From Rhodospirillaceae bacterium SYSU D60007 (GTDB lineage Bacteria; Pseudomonadota; Alphaproteobacteria; Reyranellales; Reyranellaceae): 64,000 nucleotides of DNA. Positions 28,464 to 37,371 of the stretch are shown here, piece after piece (within the stretch, counting starts at the first letter, position 1; each line of letters opens with the position of its first letter). The DNA lies in the NCBI GenBank assembly GCA_003574685.1, contig QOCQ01000007.1, positions 62,001-126,000 on the forward strand. Reading direction: 5' to 3'. The notes under the pieces are model-generated. The model was not told where the DNA came from. It worked only from the letters and a program-made list of their open reading frames with translations, and searched no databases. The position numbers and the translations under genes were made by a program.

Positions 28464-29899
28464 TGAACTCCCCCATGGCATGGATGCTCCTCGTGCTGGG
28501 CCTGTTGCACATGGCCGGCCTCGCCGTGGCCTTGCGCGCCCTGATGTTCGGGCGCACCGCGGAGGGCACGGTGGCCTGGATTATTTCGCTGGTTCTCGTG
28601 CCCTATCTTGCGCTGCCGCTCTATGCCGTCTTCGGTCACGGCAAGTTCGAAGGATACGTGCGCGCACGGCGCACGCGCGACGGAAAGCTCAATGACCTGG
28701 TCCGCGCCGTACGGCCGCCGCGCGATTCGGAGCGGGCGCTGGATCCTGAGGCTGCACCGCCGGAACTTCTGGCACTGGAGCGTCTCGCGGAACTGCCGTT
28801 CACGCGGGGCAACGAGGCAAAGCTGCTGATCGATGGCGACGAAACCTTCGATTCGATCTTCGCCGGCATGGCAGAGGCCCGGCAGTACCTGCTGGTCCAG
28901 TTCTACACCATCAATGCCGACCGGATCGGAAACGCGCTGCGCGAGGCCCTCGTCAAACGGGCACAGGCCGGCGTCAGGGTATTCGTGCTCTATGACGAGA
29001 TCGGATCCGAAGGCACGCCGGCCAGCTTCTTCGCCGATATGCGCAGCCACGGCATTGCGGTCAGTGCTTTCAACGAATCCAAGAGCTGGTACACGCGCCG
29101 TTCGCGCATCAACTACCGCAATCACCGCAAGATCGTGGTTGCCGACGGGCGCACCGCATGGATCGGCGGCCTCAATGTCGGGGACGAGTATCTTGGGCGG
29201 CACCCGACGCTGACTCCATGGCGAGATACCCATGTGCGGGTGGCCGGTCCTGCGGTCCAGGGCTGCCAGCTCAGCTTCCTTGAGGACTGGCACTGGGCCA
29301 CGGGCCAGGTGCTGGAGCTTGACTGGCGGGCCTACCACGCGAGCCCGGACGGCATCCCGGTGCTGGTGTTGCCGACCGGGCCGGACGACACGCTGGACAC
29401 GTGCGCGCTCGCCTTCGGCCAGATGATCAACAGCGCCCGCAAGCGCGTATGGATCGCCAATCCGTACTTCGTGCCCGATGCGCACATCCAGGCGGCTCTT
29501 CAGCTTGCTGCCCTGCGCGGCGTGGATGTGCGCGTGATGATTCCGGGCAAACCGGACCACCGGACGACCTGGATGGCCACCCTGTCGTACCTGCCGGACG
29601 TTACGGAGGCCGGCGTCAAGGTCTATCTTTACGAAGCCGGGGTCATGCATCAGAAGGTATGTGTCTTCGACGATTGCCTGACCACGGTGGGTACGGCCAA
29701 TCTGGACAACCGCTCGTTCTCGCTCAATTTCGAGATTACACTGGCCTTCTATGATTCACGTTTTGCCACGGAGGTGGCAGACATGCTGGTGCGTGACTTC
29801 CAGGCCTGCCGCCCGGTCGGCGCCGAACTGCTGACTTCGCGCTCGATCCTTTTCAGGGCCGCCGTGCAGGGCGCCCGCCTGCTGGCGCCGGTGCTGTAG
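28463..29899 (+). CDS. cls: Cardiolipin synthase (phospholipase D superfamily)
   Basis: A 478-residue membrane enzyme that condenses phosphatidylglycerol into cardiolipin. Two N-terminal TM helices (about 7-28 and 37-58) precede two HKD motifs, one starting at His221 (NHRKIVVADG) and one at His396 (MHQKVCVFDD, then GTANLDNRS). Length and layout match bacterial ClsA-type enzymes. It starts a coupled run: its TAG shares a base with the GTG of the EEP gene. Confidence 0.9.
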   Translation: MNSPMAWMLLVLGLLHMAGLAVALRALMFGRTAEGTVAWIISLVLVPYLALPLYAVFGHGKFEGYVRARRTRDGKLNDLVRAVRPPRDSERALDPEAAPPELLALERLAELPFTRGNEAKLLIDGDETFDSIFAGMAEARQYLLVQFYTINADRIGNALREALVKRAQAGVRVFVLYDEIGSEGTPASFFADMRSHGIAVSAFNESKSWYTRRSRINYRNHRKIVVADGRTAWIGGLNVGDEYLGRHPTLTPWRDTHVRVAGPAVQGCQLSFLEDWHWATGQVLELDWRAYHASPDGIPVLVLPTGPDDTLDTCALAFGQMINSARKRVWIANPYFVPDAHIQAALQLAALRGVDVRVMIPGKPDHRTTWMATLSYLPDVTEAGVKVYLYEAGVMHQKVCVFDDCLTTVGTANLDNRSFSLNFEITLAFYDSRFATEVADMLVRDFQACRPVGAELLTSRSILFRAAVQGARLLAPVL

Positions 29900-30702
29900 T
29901 GCGCGGGGAGGAGCAACTGGTCCTGCGCGAGGCCGGCCTCCTGGAGGCTGATGGCTCGCGGCCCGTGGACGAGGTCGTCAGCGAACGCCTCGCCACCCGT
30001 ACGCCGGCTGCGGCCATCTGTCGCGTGATGACCTACAACGTCCATTCGTGCATCGGCGCCGACCGCAAGTACGACCCGCACCGGATTCTCGACATTGTCC
30101 GGCGTATCGGTGCCGACATCGTCGCCCTGCAGGAATTGCGAGCCTATTCCGCCGATGATGATCAGTTCCACCTGTTCCAGGAGAGCCTGAAACCGATGGC
30201 GGCGGTGTTCGGCACCACGTTCCGGCGCACCCGCTACAAGTTCGGCAATGCCATTTTCGTGCGCGGCACGATCCTGGAGCGGCGGCTGCTTGACCTGAGC
30301 GTTGCGCCGTTCGAGGAGCGCGGCGCGATCGACTGCACGGTGAACCTGCGGGGCCGGCGCGTGCGGATCATCGCGGCGCATCTCGGCCTGTTCCGGCGAG
30401 AGCGCGCCGAGCAGTTGTTACGCCTGGCCAGCGCCCTGAAGCATCACCGGGAAGAAATCACCGTGCTGCTGGGCGACTTCAACATTTTCGGCGCCGAGCG
30501 GCGGCGTTTGCGCACGGTGGGCGCTCCCGCTGTCCTGCCCCGTATCCGCACCTTCCCGTCATTTCAGCCGATCATGTCGCTCGACCGCGTGTGGACCATC
30601 CCGAACGACCGGCTGGTGCGCCTGGCGCGCTACCGCGAGGCGCCGGCCAAATGGGCCTCCGACCACCTGCCGCTGGTCGGTGAAGTGGCGCTGGTCGAGT
30701 AG
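29899..30702 (+). CDS. Endonuclease/exonuclease/phosphatase family protein
   Basis: A 267-residue EEP-superfamily phosphodiesterase. Core motifs are MTYNVHSCIG (about 44-53), LQELRAY for the catalytic Glu, HLGLFRRER, GDFNIF, and the C-terminal SDHLPLVGEV. Members act on nucleic acids or phospholipid headgroups; the position after cls and before an ExoD-like gene fits a membrane-lipid role, which is inferred. GTG start at 29899 shares a base with the cls stop. Confidence 0.82.
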   Translation: MRGEEQLVLREAGLLEADGSRPVDEVVSERLATRTPAAAICRVMTYNVHSCIGADRKYDPHRILDIVRRIGADIVALQELRAYSADDDQFHLFQESLKPMAAVFGTTFRRTRYKFGNAIFVRGTILERRLLDLSVAPFEERGAIDCTVNLRGRRVRIIAAHLGLFRRERAEQLLRLASALKHHREEITVLLGDFNIFGAERRRLRTVGAPAVLPRIRTFPSFQPIMSLDRVWTIPNDRLVRLARYREAPAKWASDHLPLVGEVALVE

Positions 30703-30743
30703 GCTGCGATCGTCCGCTTGCGCGCGTGGGAGCGATTGGCGCG

Positions 30744-31403
30744 ATGTCGACGGGCAATGTCAGCCCTGGCAACGACCGGGACTCGCTCGCTGATCTGCTG
30801 GCCCAGCTCTTCGCTGGTCCGCGCGATGCGCAGGTATCGCTCGCCCAGCTGCTGGACGACATGAAGGGCCGCGCCTACCCGCTGCTCGTCATTGCCTTCG
30901 ATGCGCCCAACTGCATACCCAGCGGCATCCCCTGGCTGTCGACCATCACCGGCGTGCCCATTGTCTTCCTGGTCGCGCAGATGCTGATGGGCTATGATGC
31001 GCCGAACCTACCGGCCTTCATCGGCGAAAAATCCGTAGAGCGAGGCCGGCTGCAGGATTTGCTGGAGCGGACCCGGCCCTGGATTCTCCGGCTGGAGCGC
31101 GCCATTCACCCGCGCCTGGGGGGCTGGACGACCGGAGCTGCCGGCGTCTGGTTGTCCCTTGCGATGCTGGCGAATGCGCTGATCCTGGCGCTGCCAATTC
31201 CCTTCGACAATTTCGCACCGGCCTGGGCGGTGATGTTCTTTGCGCTCGCCCTGCTTGAGCGGGACGGCCTGATGGCGCTGGCAGGCTGGATGGCCAGCCT
31301 CGTCACCGTTCTCTGGACGGCGCTGCTGTTGCTCTTCTACAGCGAGGCGGCCGGCCTCGTTCCCGGCTTCCTGCGCCAGATCACGGACGCCATGTTCGGC
31401 TGA
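30744..31403 (+). CDS. ExoD family membrane protein
   Basis: A 219-residue protein of the exopolysaccharide-synthesis ExoD family. The conserved motif AFDAPNCIPSGIPWLSTITG lies near residues 54-73. Several TM segments follow (roughly 70-90, 130-155, 157-175 and 185-205). In Sinorhizobium, exoD mutants are altered in exopolysaccharide and alkali tolerance, but the molecular role is not known. ATG at 30744 has GGGAG upstream. Last gene of the cls run. Confidence 0.8.
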   Translation: MSTGNVSPGNDRDSLADLLAQLFAGPRDAQVSLAQLLDDMKGRAYPLLVIAFDAPNCIPSGIPWLSTITGVPIVFLVAQMLMGYDAPNLPAFIGEKSVERGRLQDLLERTRPWILRLERAIHPRLGGWTTGAAGVWLSLAMLANALILALPIPFDNFAPAWAVMFFALALLERDGLMALAGWMASLVTVLWTALLLLFYSEAAGLVPGFLRQITDAMFG

Positions 31404-31408
31404 ACGGC

Positions 31409-31798
31409 TCAGCAGCGCGTGACGTGTGCCGCAACGGCAAGCCACCGCCCTTCCCGTCGCGCCCAGATATCCGTGTATCGGCCCGCACCCTGCCTGCCGT
31501 CGGGCAAGGTGTACGTTGTCCGCGCATGAATGATCGCGAAGTCGCCCATAAGACGAATATTTACGTCTAATGCCTGGATATTCGAGATCGTGACGGGCCG
31601 TGCCGTCTGATTCAGGAACGCCGCGCGATCCACCAGCGATCCGTCGGGATTGGAGCAGAGGAAATCATCGCCAAGGATTTCCTCGAAGCGCCGCACGTCC
31701 GAGTTCTGGACCGAGGCGATATAGTCGCGGTTGAGCGCAAGCAGGGCGTCGAGATCCGAGGCCGCATCGTTGCGCTGCATGGCTGGGGCTGCCGGCAT
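31409..31798 (-). CDS. NTF2-like (SnoaL/DUF4440) small protein
   Basis: A 129-residue single-domain NTF2-fold protein, probably a cone-shaped dimer. Typical features are LDALLALNRDYIASVQNSDV, LGDDFLCSNPDGSLVDRAAF and a closing GRYTDIWARREGRWLAVAAH. Function could be isomerase, dehydratase or ligand binding. It diverges from a TetR gene, with two palindromic operators between them, and its promoter contains one of them, so it is very likely a target of that repressor. Confidence 0.8.
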   Translation of the reverse strand: MPAAPAMQRNDAASDLDALLALNRDYIASVQNSDVRRFEEILGDDFLCSNPDGSLVDRAAFLNQTARPVTISNIQALDVNIRLMGDFAIIHARTTYTLPDGRQGAGRYTDIWARREGRWLAVAAHVTRC

Positions 31799-31863
31799 GA
31801 CGTCCTCCACTTCACGGCACGTCTGGACAGTGCCGCGGCTAACGTGCATTGACTTGTGCGTTC

Positions 31864-31904
31864 CAGACTGACAGTCGGATTCTTAAAAACCGACTGTCGG
31901 TCTG
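31864..31904. promoter_or_regulatory. Twin palindromic operators between the NTF2-like gene and tetR
   Basis: Left arm CAGACTGACAGTCGG (31864-31878) and right arm CCGACTGTCGGTCTG (31890-31904) are reverse complements at 14 of 15 positions. Each arm is also a dyad by itself: GACTG-A-CAGTC and CCGAC-T-GTCGG. Two TetR dimers could therefore bind about 25 bases apart. The right-hand site sits between the -35 and -10 boxes of the minus-strand promoter. Confidence 0.7.
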
Positions 31905-31908
31905 TCAA
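31880..31908 (-). promoter_or_regulatory. Predicted promoter of the NTF2-like gene
   Basis: On the minus strand a consensus -35 box TTGACA (31903-31908) is followed after 17 bases by a weaker -10 box TAAGAA (31880-31885). The spacer contains the operator CCGACAGTCGG, a classical place for repression. Confidence 0.5.
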
Positions 31909-31927
31909 GTGCCAGGAGCCGTGGAGA

Positions 31928-32566
31928 ATGGTGGAAAGGAAGCAGGCGAGGGGCGAGGCGACACGCGCCGCCATCATCCGCACCGCCACGGAGCTGTTCG
32001 CGACCCGCGGCTATGAAGCAACATCGATCGAGACCGTGCTGGAAAAATCCGGGATCAGCCGCGGTGCGCTCTATCACCACTTCGACAGCAAGGAAGCCCT
32101 GTTCGAGGCCGTGTTCGAGGCGATTGAGGCGCGTATTGCGCAAGCCACCGTCGAGGCCTCGCGCGCCATCGCCGACCGGGTGGAAGCCATGCGGGTCGGT
32201 GCCGAAGCCTTCCTCGACCTCAGCCGCGAGCCCGCCATCCGGCAGATCGTGCTGACCGACGCACCGGCCGTGCTTGGCTGGCAGAAATGGCGCGACATCG
32301 ATGCGCGTTTCGGCTTCGGCCTGCTGAAATCCTCGCTCAAGGCGGCCGCCGCCGACGGCCGCCTGCGGCCCGAGCTGGTCGAAGTCTACGCCCACATCCT
32401 GCTGGCCGCGCTGCTGGAAACGGCGCTGGTCATCGCCCGCGCCTCCGATCCCGCGAAAGCTTCACGCCTGGGCCGCGCCGCCCTGAAGGAGCTGGTCGAC
32501 AAGCTGATCGGACCGCCACGGAAGGCCGCCCAAACCAGCAGACGCAAGAAAGCCCCAACGTCGTGA
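31928..32566 (+). CDS. TetR family transcriptional regulator
   Basis: A 212-residue TetR repressor with HTH motif TSIETVLEKSGISRGALYHH at about residues 32-51, preceded by TRAAIIRTATELFATRGYEA, and an all-helical ligand domain. The ATG at 31928 follows GTGGAGA; an extended reading from 31856 would translate the operators and is rejected. The Lys/Arg-rich C terminus (SRRKKAPTS) is short and basic. The targets are inferred to be the divergent NTF2-like gene and itself, through the twin operators. Confidence 0.88.
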   Translation: MVERKQARGEATRAAIIRTATELFATRGYEATSIETVLEKSGISRGALYHHFDSKEALFEAVFEAIEARIAQATVEASRAIADRVEAMRVGAEAFLDLSREPAIRQIVLTDAPAVLGWQKWRDIDARFGFGLLKSSLKAAAADGRLRPELVEVYAHILLAALLETALVIARASDPAKASRLGRAALKELVDKLIGPPRKAAQTSRRKKAPTS

Positions 32567-32581
32567 AGCCACCCGATTGTG

Positions 32582-33052
32582 CTATGGGTCGGACGCCTTC
32601 AGGCGGTAGCGGAAGTCACAGTGGCTGGCGCCCTGCATGATGGTCTGCGTGCGGGCGAGCTGGACGCCGGCGCCGAAACCTTCGGCCATCGTGAAGTCAG
32701 CCGTACACACCAGCAGAAAACCCAGCTCAGGCGCCCCGATCTTGTTGAAGAACTGTGCATAGCGACAGCCGGTGACGTTCACGTCGAAGGCGTCCGGCGA
32801 CTGTTTGATAACCTGGTAGTCGAGGGCATCACTTTCCGCGAACCGCTCGAAAGATGACGCCATCTTCTCCGCAAAACTGGAGCCGCTCTGCGTCCGCCAC
32901 CACTTCTTCCCGTACTGACGGTAGAGATCGCCGAGCGCCTTGCGGACGATACTGTTTGCTCGCTCCTCGCCAAGCTCCGCTTGCAGCGCCTTGACGAGTG
33001 GAACCAGCACCTGGGCCTGTATCTTGATCTGGTCTATCAATGGAATGTTCAT
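32582..33052 (-). CDS. L-2-amino-thiazoline-4-carboxylic acid hydrolase family protein
   Basis: A 156-residue protein of the ATC hydrolase family, recognised by its helical N terminus (KALQAELGEERANSIVRKAL), the central NVTGCRYAQFFNKIGAPELG segment and the closing HCDFRYR motif. Characterised members open the thiazoline ring in the microbial route to L-cysteine, but most homologues are uncharacterised. Cys near residue 103 (TGCRY) and the terminal Cys/Asp/Arg are candidate active residues. ATG at 33052 fits; the longer frame to 33394 is not supported. Confidence 0.75.
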   Translation of the reverse strand: MNIPLIDQIKIQAQVLVPLVKALQAELGEERANSIVRKALGDLYRQYGKKWWRTQSGSSFAEKMASSFERFAESDALDYQVIKQSPDAFDVNVTGCRYAQFFNKIGAPELGFLLVCTADFTMAEGFGAGVQLARTQTIMQGASHCDFRYRLKASDP

Positions 33053-33171
33053 TGGGTCGCCCCCATATGCGCAGGTTTCTCGTCCCTGCTCGCACTGGAA
33101 CAGACTATCAGTCTGGAAAGTAGACAATGGTGCCGCCATAGGCACTACCCGATGAGCGGGAGTGAGGAGCC

Positions 33172-34359
33172 TCAATACGAGCGTGGCAGCTCCAGCACGT
33201 GCTCGGCGACGAAGTTGAGCACCATGTTGGTCGAGATGGGCGCCACCGTGTAGAGCCGCGTCTCGCGGAACTTCCGCTCGATGTCGAACTCCTCGGCAAA
33301 CCCGAAGCCGCCATGCGTCTGCACGCACATGTCGGCTGCCTGCCACGCGGCTTCCGACGCCAGCAGCTTGGCGACATTCGCCTCCTCGCCGCAATTGATG
33401 CCGCTTTCGTAAAGGCTCGCTGCCTTGCGCACCATCAGCTCGGCCGCCTGCAAGGCCACGTAGGCACGTGCGATGGGATACTGCACGCCCTGATTCTGGC
33501 CGATCGGGCGGCCAAACAGGTTGCGCTCGCGGGCATAGTTGGTCGCCTTGTCGATGAACCAGCGGCCGTCACCCAGGCACTCGGCAGCGATCAGGATGCG
33601 CTCGGCATTCATGCCCGAGAGGATATAGCGGAAGCCTTGCCCCTCCTCGCCCACCAGGTTGTCCGCCGGCACCTCCATGTTGTCGAAGAACACTTCGGTG
33701 CTGTTGTGGTTCATCATGGTACGGATGGGCCGGATCGTGAGCCCTTTGCCCAGCGCCTGGCGCATGTCGACGAGGAAGACGGAGAGGCCGTCGGTGCGCT
33801 TCTTCACCTGCTCGCGCGGCGTGGTGCGCGCCAGCAGCAGCATCAGGTCCGAATGCTCGGCGCGGCTGGTCCAGATTTTCTGGCCATTCACGACGTAACG
33901 GCTGTTGTCCTTCTTCACGGCTGTGGTGCGCAGGCTGAGGGTATCCGTGCCACTGCTGGGCTCGGTGACGCCGAATGCCTGCAGACGCAGCTCGCCCGAC
34001 GCGATCTTCGGCAGGTATCGCTGCTTCTGATCGGCGTTGCCGTGCCGCAGCACCGTGCCCATGGTGTACATCTGCGCATGGCAGGCCGCGGCGTTGCAGC
34101 CAGCGGCGTGGATTTCCTCCAGCACCGCCGCCGCGGCGGAGATACCCAGCCCGGCACCGCCATAGGCTTCCGGGATCAGGATCGACAGCCAGCCTGCCTC
34201 CGTGAGCGCCTTCACGAAAGCCGTGGGATAGGCACGCTGGCGATCCAGCTCCCGCCAGTAGGCGCCGTCGAACTTGCTGCAGAGCTGGGCGACGGCGTCA
34301 CGGATTTCCGGATGCGTGCGGGAGTAGGGATGATCGCCGGGAATGGGAGTAGCAGCCAT
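33172..34359 (-). CDS. Acyl-CoA dehydrogenase
   Basis: A 395-residue flavoprotein of the acyl-CoA dehydrogenase family, with N-terminal helical, beta and C-terminal helical domains in order. FAD-site motifs include AFGVTEPSSGTDT (about 128-140) and QTHGGFGFAEEFDIERKFRE near the C terminus, where the family's PIQ/GG loop lies. The chain-length preference is not readable. It lies 84 bases after the D-glutamate-cyclase-like gene and 119 before the ATC hydrolase gene. Confidence 0.9.
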   Translation of the reverse strand: MAATPIPGDHPYSRTHPEIRDAVAQLCSKFDGAYWRELDRQRAYPTAFVKALTEAGWLSILIPEAYGGAGLGISAAAAVLEEIHAAGCNAAACHAQMYTMGTVLRHGNADQKQRYLPKIASGELRLQAFGVTEPSSGTDTLSLRTTAVKKDNSRYVVNGQKIWTSRAEHSDLMLLLARTTPREQVKKRTDGLSVFLVDMRQALGKGLTIRPIRTMMNHNSTEVFFDNMEVPADNLVGEEGQGFRYILSGMNAERILIAAECLGDGRWFIDKATNYARERNLFGRPIGQNQGVQYPIARAYVALQAAELMVRKAASLYESGINCGEEANVAKLLASEAAWQAADMCVQTHGGFGFAEEFDIERKFRETRLYTVAPISTNMVLNFVAEHVLELPRSY

Positions 34360-34443
34360 GGGCGTTCCACCAAAATCGTGTGGCTGAGCCGTTAGCAGAC
34401 GCCATCAATGATGACGAGCGCGCTTTTGGCAAGGCTGGGACGG

Positions 34444-35382
34444 TCAGGGCACGCCATCTGCTTGTGCAGCGGACAGAACGGCCCGGATCACCTCGGCATG
34501 CACAGCATGCGCAAAGCCATCCACCGACGCCCCGCGTACGCCCGCGACGGGATCGGCCGACGGGCCATCGCGCACCAGCGTTTCGAGGATGCGCAGGTCG
34601 GTCGCAGGCGTCAGCGTGGCCAGCAAATGTCCGGCGAGATGCGGCCGCAGCGCCGACAGTGCCGCCAGCAGCCCCCAGGCCCCCCAGTTGGAGACGCCAC
34701 AGACCACGAGGTGATCGGCCGACGTCACGCAGGCGATCTTCGCACCGTTGGGCACCGAAGCGGCGATCAGCTCGAAGGGCAGGCTCCCCATGCCGATCTC
34801 GTTGCCGCCGTCGCCGATAGCGATACGCGTCCATGGCCCCGCGGTGAACAGGTCATCCAGCGGTGCCGCCGTTGACGACACGTCGATGCCCCGCATGGTG
34901 TAGTTGCGGCCATCCCGTGCCCGCCCGCAGCGTTCAATGGCGATGGCATGTGTAATCCCGGCCTGCCGCCATACCTCGGCCAACGCCGCAACCGACTGCC
35001 CCTGCCCCTCGCCGGTCTCCGCCACGTCCAGCGCAATCAGCGGGTGAGCGCGTACGCCGGCGCCGTCCAGCGCTGCGCGGACCGCGCTTGCGCAAGGCCG
35101 GTCCGTAGCCAGCCGCACAGGCCAGCCGCAGGCCGCGAAGGCGGCGGCCATATGGGCAGCACCCGGCGGTCCGTCGGTCTCTGCCATTGGCGGCTGAAGC
35201 GTCGGCACGAAGAAGCCGGTGATGATCCCGATGGATGGCCGCTCGACGGCGGCAATCGACCGTGCTGCGTTCGCCAGGTGCCCGTGCGTTGCCGCCATGA
35301 GCGGCGCCGCACCACGGCCCACCTCGCGGCACACCACCGCTTCGATGGCAGACAGCCGCGCGTCGATCTCCCGAGATTCCAT
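34444..35382 (-). CDS. DUF4392 / D-glutamate cyclase-like protein
   Basis: A 312-residue protein resembling the C-terminal DUF4392 domain of D-glutamate cyclase, which converts D-glutamate to 5-oxo-D-proline in mitochondria. Characteristic stretches are GIITGFFVP (about 57-65), ETDGPPGAAH, an IERCGRARDGRNYTMRG block and IAIGDGGNEIGMG. No N-terminal DUF1445 domain is attached. ATG at 35382 is preferred over a GTG at 35397. Neighbouring genes give no clear pathway. Confidence 0.75.
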   Translation of the reverse strand: MESREIDARLSAIEAVVCREVGRGAAPLMAATHGHLANAARSIAAVERPSIGIITGFFVPTLQPPMAETDGPPGAAHMAAAFAACGWPVRLATDRPCASAVRAALDGAGVRAHPLIALDVAETGEGQGQSVAALAEVWRQAGITHAIAIERCGRARDGRNYTMRGIDVSSTAAPLDDLFTAGPWTRIAIGDGGNEIGMGSLPFELIAASVPNGAKIACVTSADHLVVCGVSNWGAWGLLAALSALRPHLAGHLLATLTPATDLRILETLVRDGPSADPVAGVRGASVDGFAHAVHAEVIRAVLSAAQADGVP

Positions 35383-35496
35383 TACCACTCTGACCACCCT
35401 CGTACGAAGTCCGCCAGCATAGCCTTGCGCCGCAGAATGCGTCCAACAGGGCTCTACCCATGACTTGCATCTCTGCGAGTGCTATGCCCGCGCGCC

Positions 35497-36426
35497 ATGT
35501 CCAGTCTCGGTCCCTCCACCGCCGCGAGCGATCCGGTCGGCGGTATCTACAGCAAGATCGCCGCCATCGCCCTGCTCTCGACCATGGACGCCATGGTGAA
35601 GGAGCTGGGCGCGCATTACCCGACACTGCAGCTCATGTTCTTCCGCACCCTGATCGGCATGGTGCCGCTGTTGTGGCTGATCCGGGTCGCCGGCGGCTGG
35701 ACGACCTTGCGGACCCGGCAACCTTTGCTCCAGCTCGGGCGGGTCGCCGTGTCGTTCCTGTCCTTGTTCGGGTTCTTCTACCTCTTTCCGCTGATGCCGC
35801 TGGCGGAGCTCTACGCCATCTCCTTCGCCGCACCTCTGTTCATGACGGCGCTGGGCGTTCCTTTGCTGGGAGAGCGTGTGGGCTGGCGCCGGTGGACAGC
35901 GGTTGCCGTGGGCTTCGCGGGCGTCCTGATCATCGTGCAGCCCGGCTCGGCCAGCTTTCATCCGCTGTCGCTGGCGGTCCTGGCGGTCACCTTCTGCTAC
36001 GCCCTGTCGATGATCTGCGTGCGGCGGCTGAGCCGGACCGACAGTGACCAGGCCACCATCATGTTCTATTCGATCGCCTCCGTTGGCTTCAGCGGGCTGC
36101 TGATCCTCGCCAACGAGCTGGCCGGGCAGCCGATGGGCGTGCTGTGGATCTGGCCGAACACCATCGACTGGCTCTGGCTGGTCGCGGTGGGCCTGACCGG
36201 CGGGCTGGGCCAGATCCTCGTGACGCGGGCCTGGCGGCTGGCCCCGGCGGCGGTCCTGGCGCCGTTCGACTACGTCGCGATCGTCTTTGCGCTGGCCTAT
36301 GGCTGGCTGTTCTGGCGCGAAGTGCCGACGCCGTGGCTATGGGTCGGCCTGCCGCTGATCATCGGCTCCGGCCTCTACATCCTGCATCGCGAGCGGGTGC
36401 GCGCGCGGGAACGGAGGAAGGCGTAA
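35497..36426 (+). CDS. DMT superfamily transporter with two EamA domains
   Basis: A 309-residue inner-membrane permease with about ten TM helices arranged as two EamA repeats (about 18-150 and 160-300). GVLIIVQPGSASFHP near residue 145 is the usual end of the first repeat. Members export amino acids, nucleosides or other metabolites; the substrate is unknown. The start MSSLGPSTAAS at 35497 is preferred to an ATG at 35479. Its end lies six bases from the convergent sapC-like gene. Confidence 0.85.
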   Translation: MSSLGPSTAASDPVGGIYSKIAAIALLSTMDAMVKELGAHYPTLQLMFFRTLIGMVPLLWLIRVAGGWTTLRTRQPLLQLGRVAVSFLSLFGFFYLFPLMPLAELYAISFAAPLFMTALGVPLLGERVGWRRWTAVAVGFAGVLIIVQPGSASFHPLSLAVLAVTFCYALSMICVRRLSRTDSDQATIMFYSIASVGFSGLLILANELAGQPMGVLWIWPNTIDWLWLVAVGLTGGLGQILVTRAWRLAPAAVLAPFDYVAIVFALAYGWLFWREVPTPWLWVGLPLIIGSGLYILHRERVRARERRKA

Positions 36427-36431
36427 CCCCT

Positions 36432-37187
36432 TCAGGGCGCCTTTTTCCGCTCGGCCGCGAGGCGCGCCAGCATGTTCCAGCAGGCGAACGACATCAGGTG
36501 GGCGTAGGTCCAGGCCAGCCAGCCCTTGTTGCGCCACGTCTCCAAAGTGGCGGCGGGCAGCTTGTTGAAGCGTGTCTCATCGACCACCCGGAAGCCGGCC
36601 AGCGACAGGCGTTCCGTGCCGGCAATGGTCGCCTGGGCCTGGTGATCGACAAGCAGATCGGCCTCCTTCAGCGCCTCGACATACTCGGCGGTCGCCTTGT
36701 GGTTGCCCTGGTAGGCGGCACAGAACTGCAGGGCGCTGTTCACCACCTGGCTTGGCTTGCCGGCGGCGTCGAACAACGGCAGCTTGCCATCATCCACGAC
36801 AATGCCGCCGCCCTCATCGATTCCCAGGACGAGCTGCCCGCCTGCAGCCTCGATGAAAACGAAGGGATAGCGCCGGACGTAGGCCGGTATGTAGGCGTGC
36901 GGCAGCCATTTTCCCTCGGCATCCACGCAAATGTTCTCATCCGGACGCAGTCCCACCACCGCAACGGGAAGCATCTTGTCCCGGCCGGAAAACACGATCG
37001 GGTAATGGCGCTGGGTCATGACGAACTCCGCGCCGCTGACCGGCACGGAATTGGTACGCGCCGAGAAGCCATAGCCTGGATTGTCGCGCAGGAACTTGGT
37101 CTTGTGCCGGCTGGCATCGACAGGCACCGGACGGCTGTAGAACAGCGGCAGTGGCGATGACGGAGCCGGCGCGACGGTGTCGGACAT
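36432..37187 (-). CDS. SapC family protein
   Basis: A 251-residue SapC-like protein. Matches to the family include FSARTNSVPVSGAEFVMTQR (near 42-61), YPIVFSG, GEGKWLPHAYIPAYVRRYPF-type spacing and a C-terminal helix WTYAHLMSFACWNMLARL. SapC was first described near Campylobacter S-layer genes; in Proteobacteria its role is not established. No signal peptide is evident. It is followed on its 5' side by a 184-base gap before erpA in which I see no gene. Confidence 0.8.
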   Translation of the reverse strand: MSDTVAPAPSSPLPLFYSRPVPVDASRHKTKFLRDNPGYGFSARTNSVPVSGAEFVMTQRHYPIVFSGRDKMLPVAVVGLRPDENICVDAEGKWLPHAYIPAYVRRYPFVFIEAAGGQLVLGIDEGGGIVVDDGKLPLFDAAGKPSQVVNSALQFCAAYQGNHKATAEYVEALKEADLLVDHQAQATIAGTERLSLAGFRVVDETRFNKLPAATLETWRNKGWLAWTYAHLMSFACWNMLARLAAERKKAP

Positions 37188-37371
37188 CAGGGCAAGACCC
37201 TATGCGAGCTATGGATAAGCAGCAGCGACTCTATGGTTCGGGCACGCCGGGAGCCAGGGTTTTCGCAGACGCGCCCTGGAGATGGCCCATCTTGTTGACA
37301 GGAACGCCGGCAACACCACATTAGGAGTGGAATTTCGTCAGGTGCGACCGAACAGGTCCAGGTAGCTGATC

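Noticed and set aside
37188-37371. RNA gene between the sapC-like gene and erpA
   Set aside because: I could not fold a tRNA cloverleaf or recognise any known ncRNA; it appears to be only the erpA leader.
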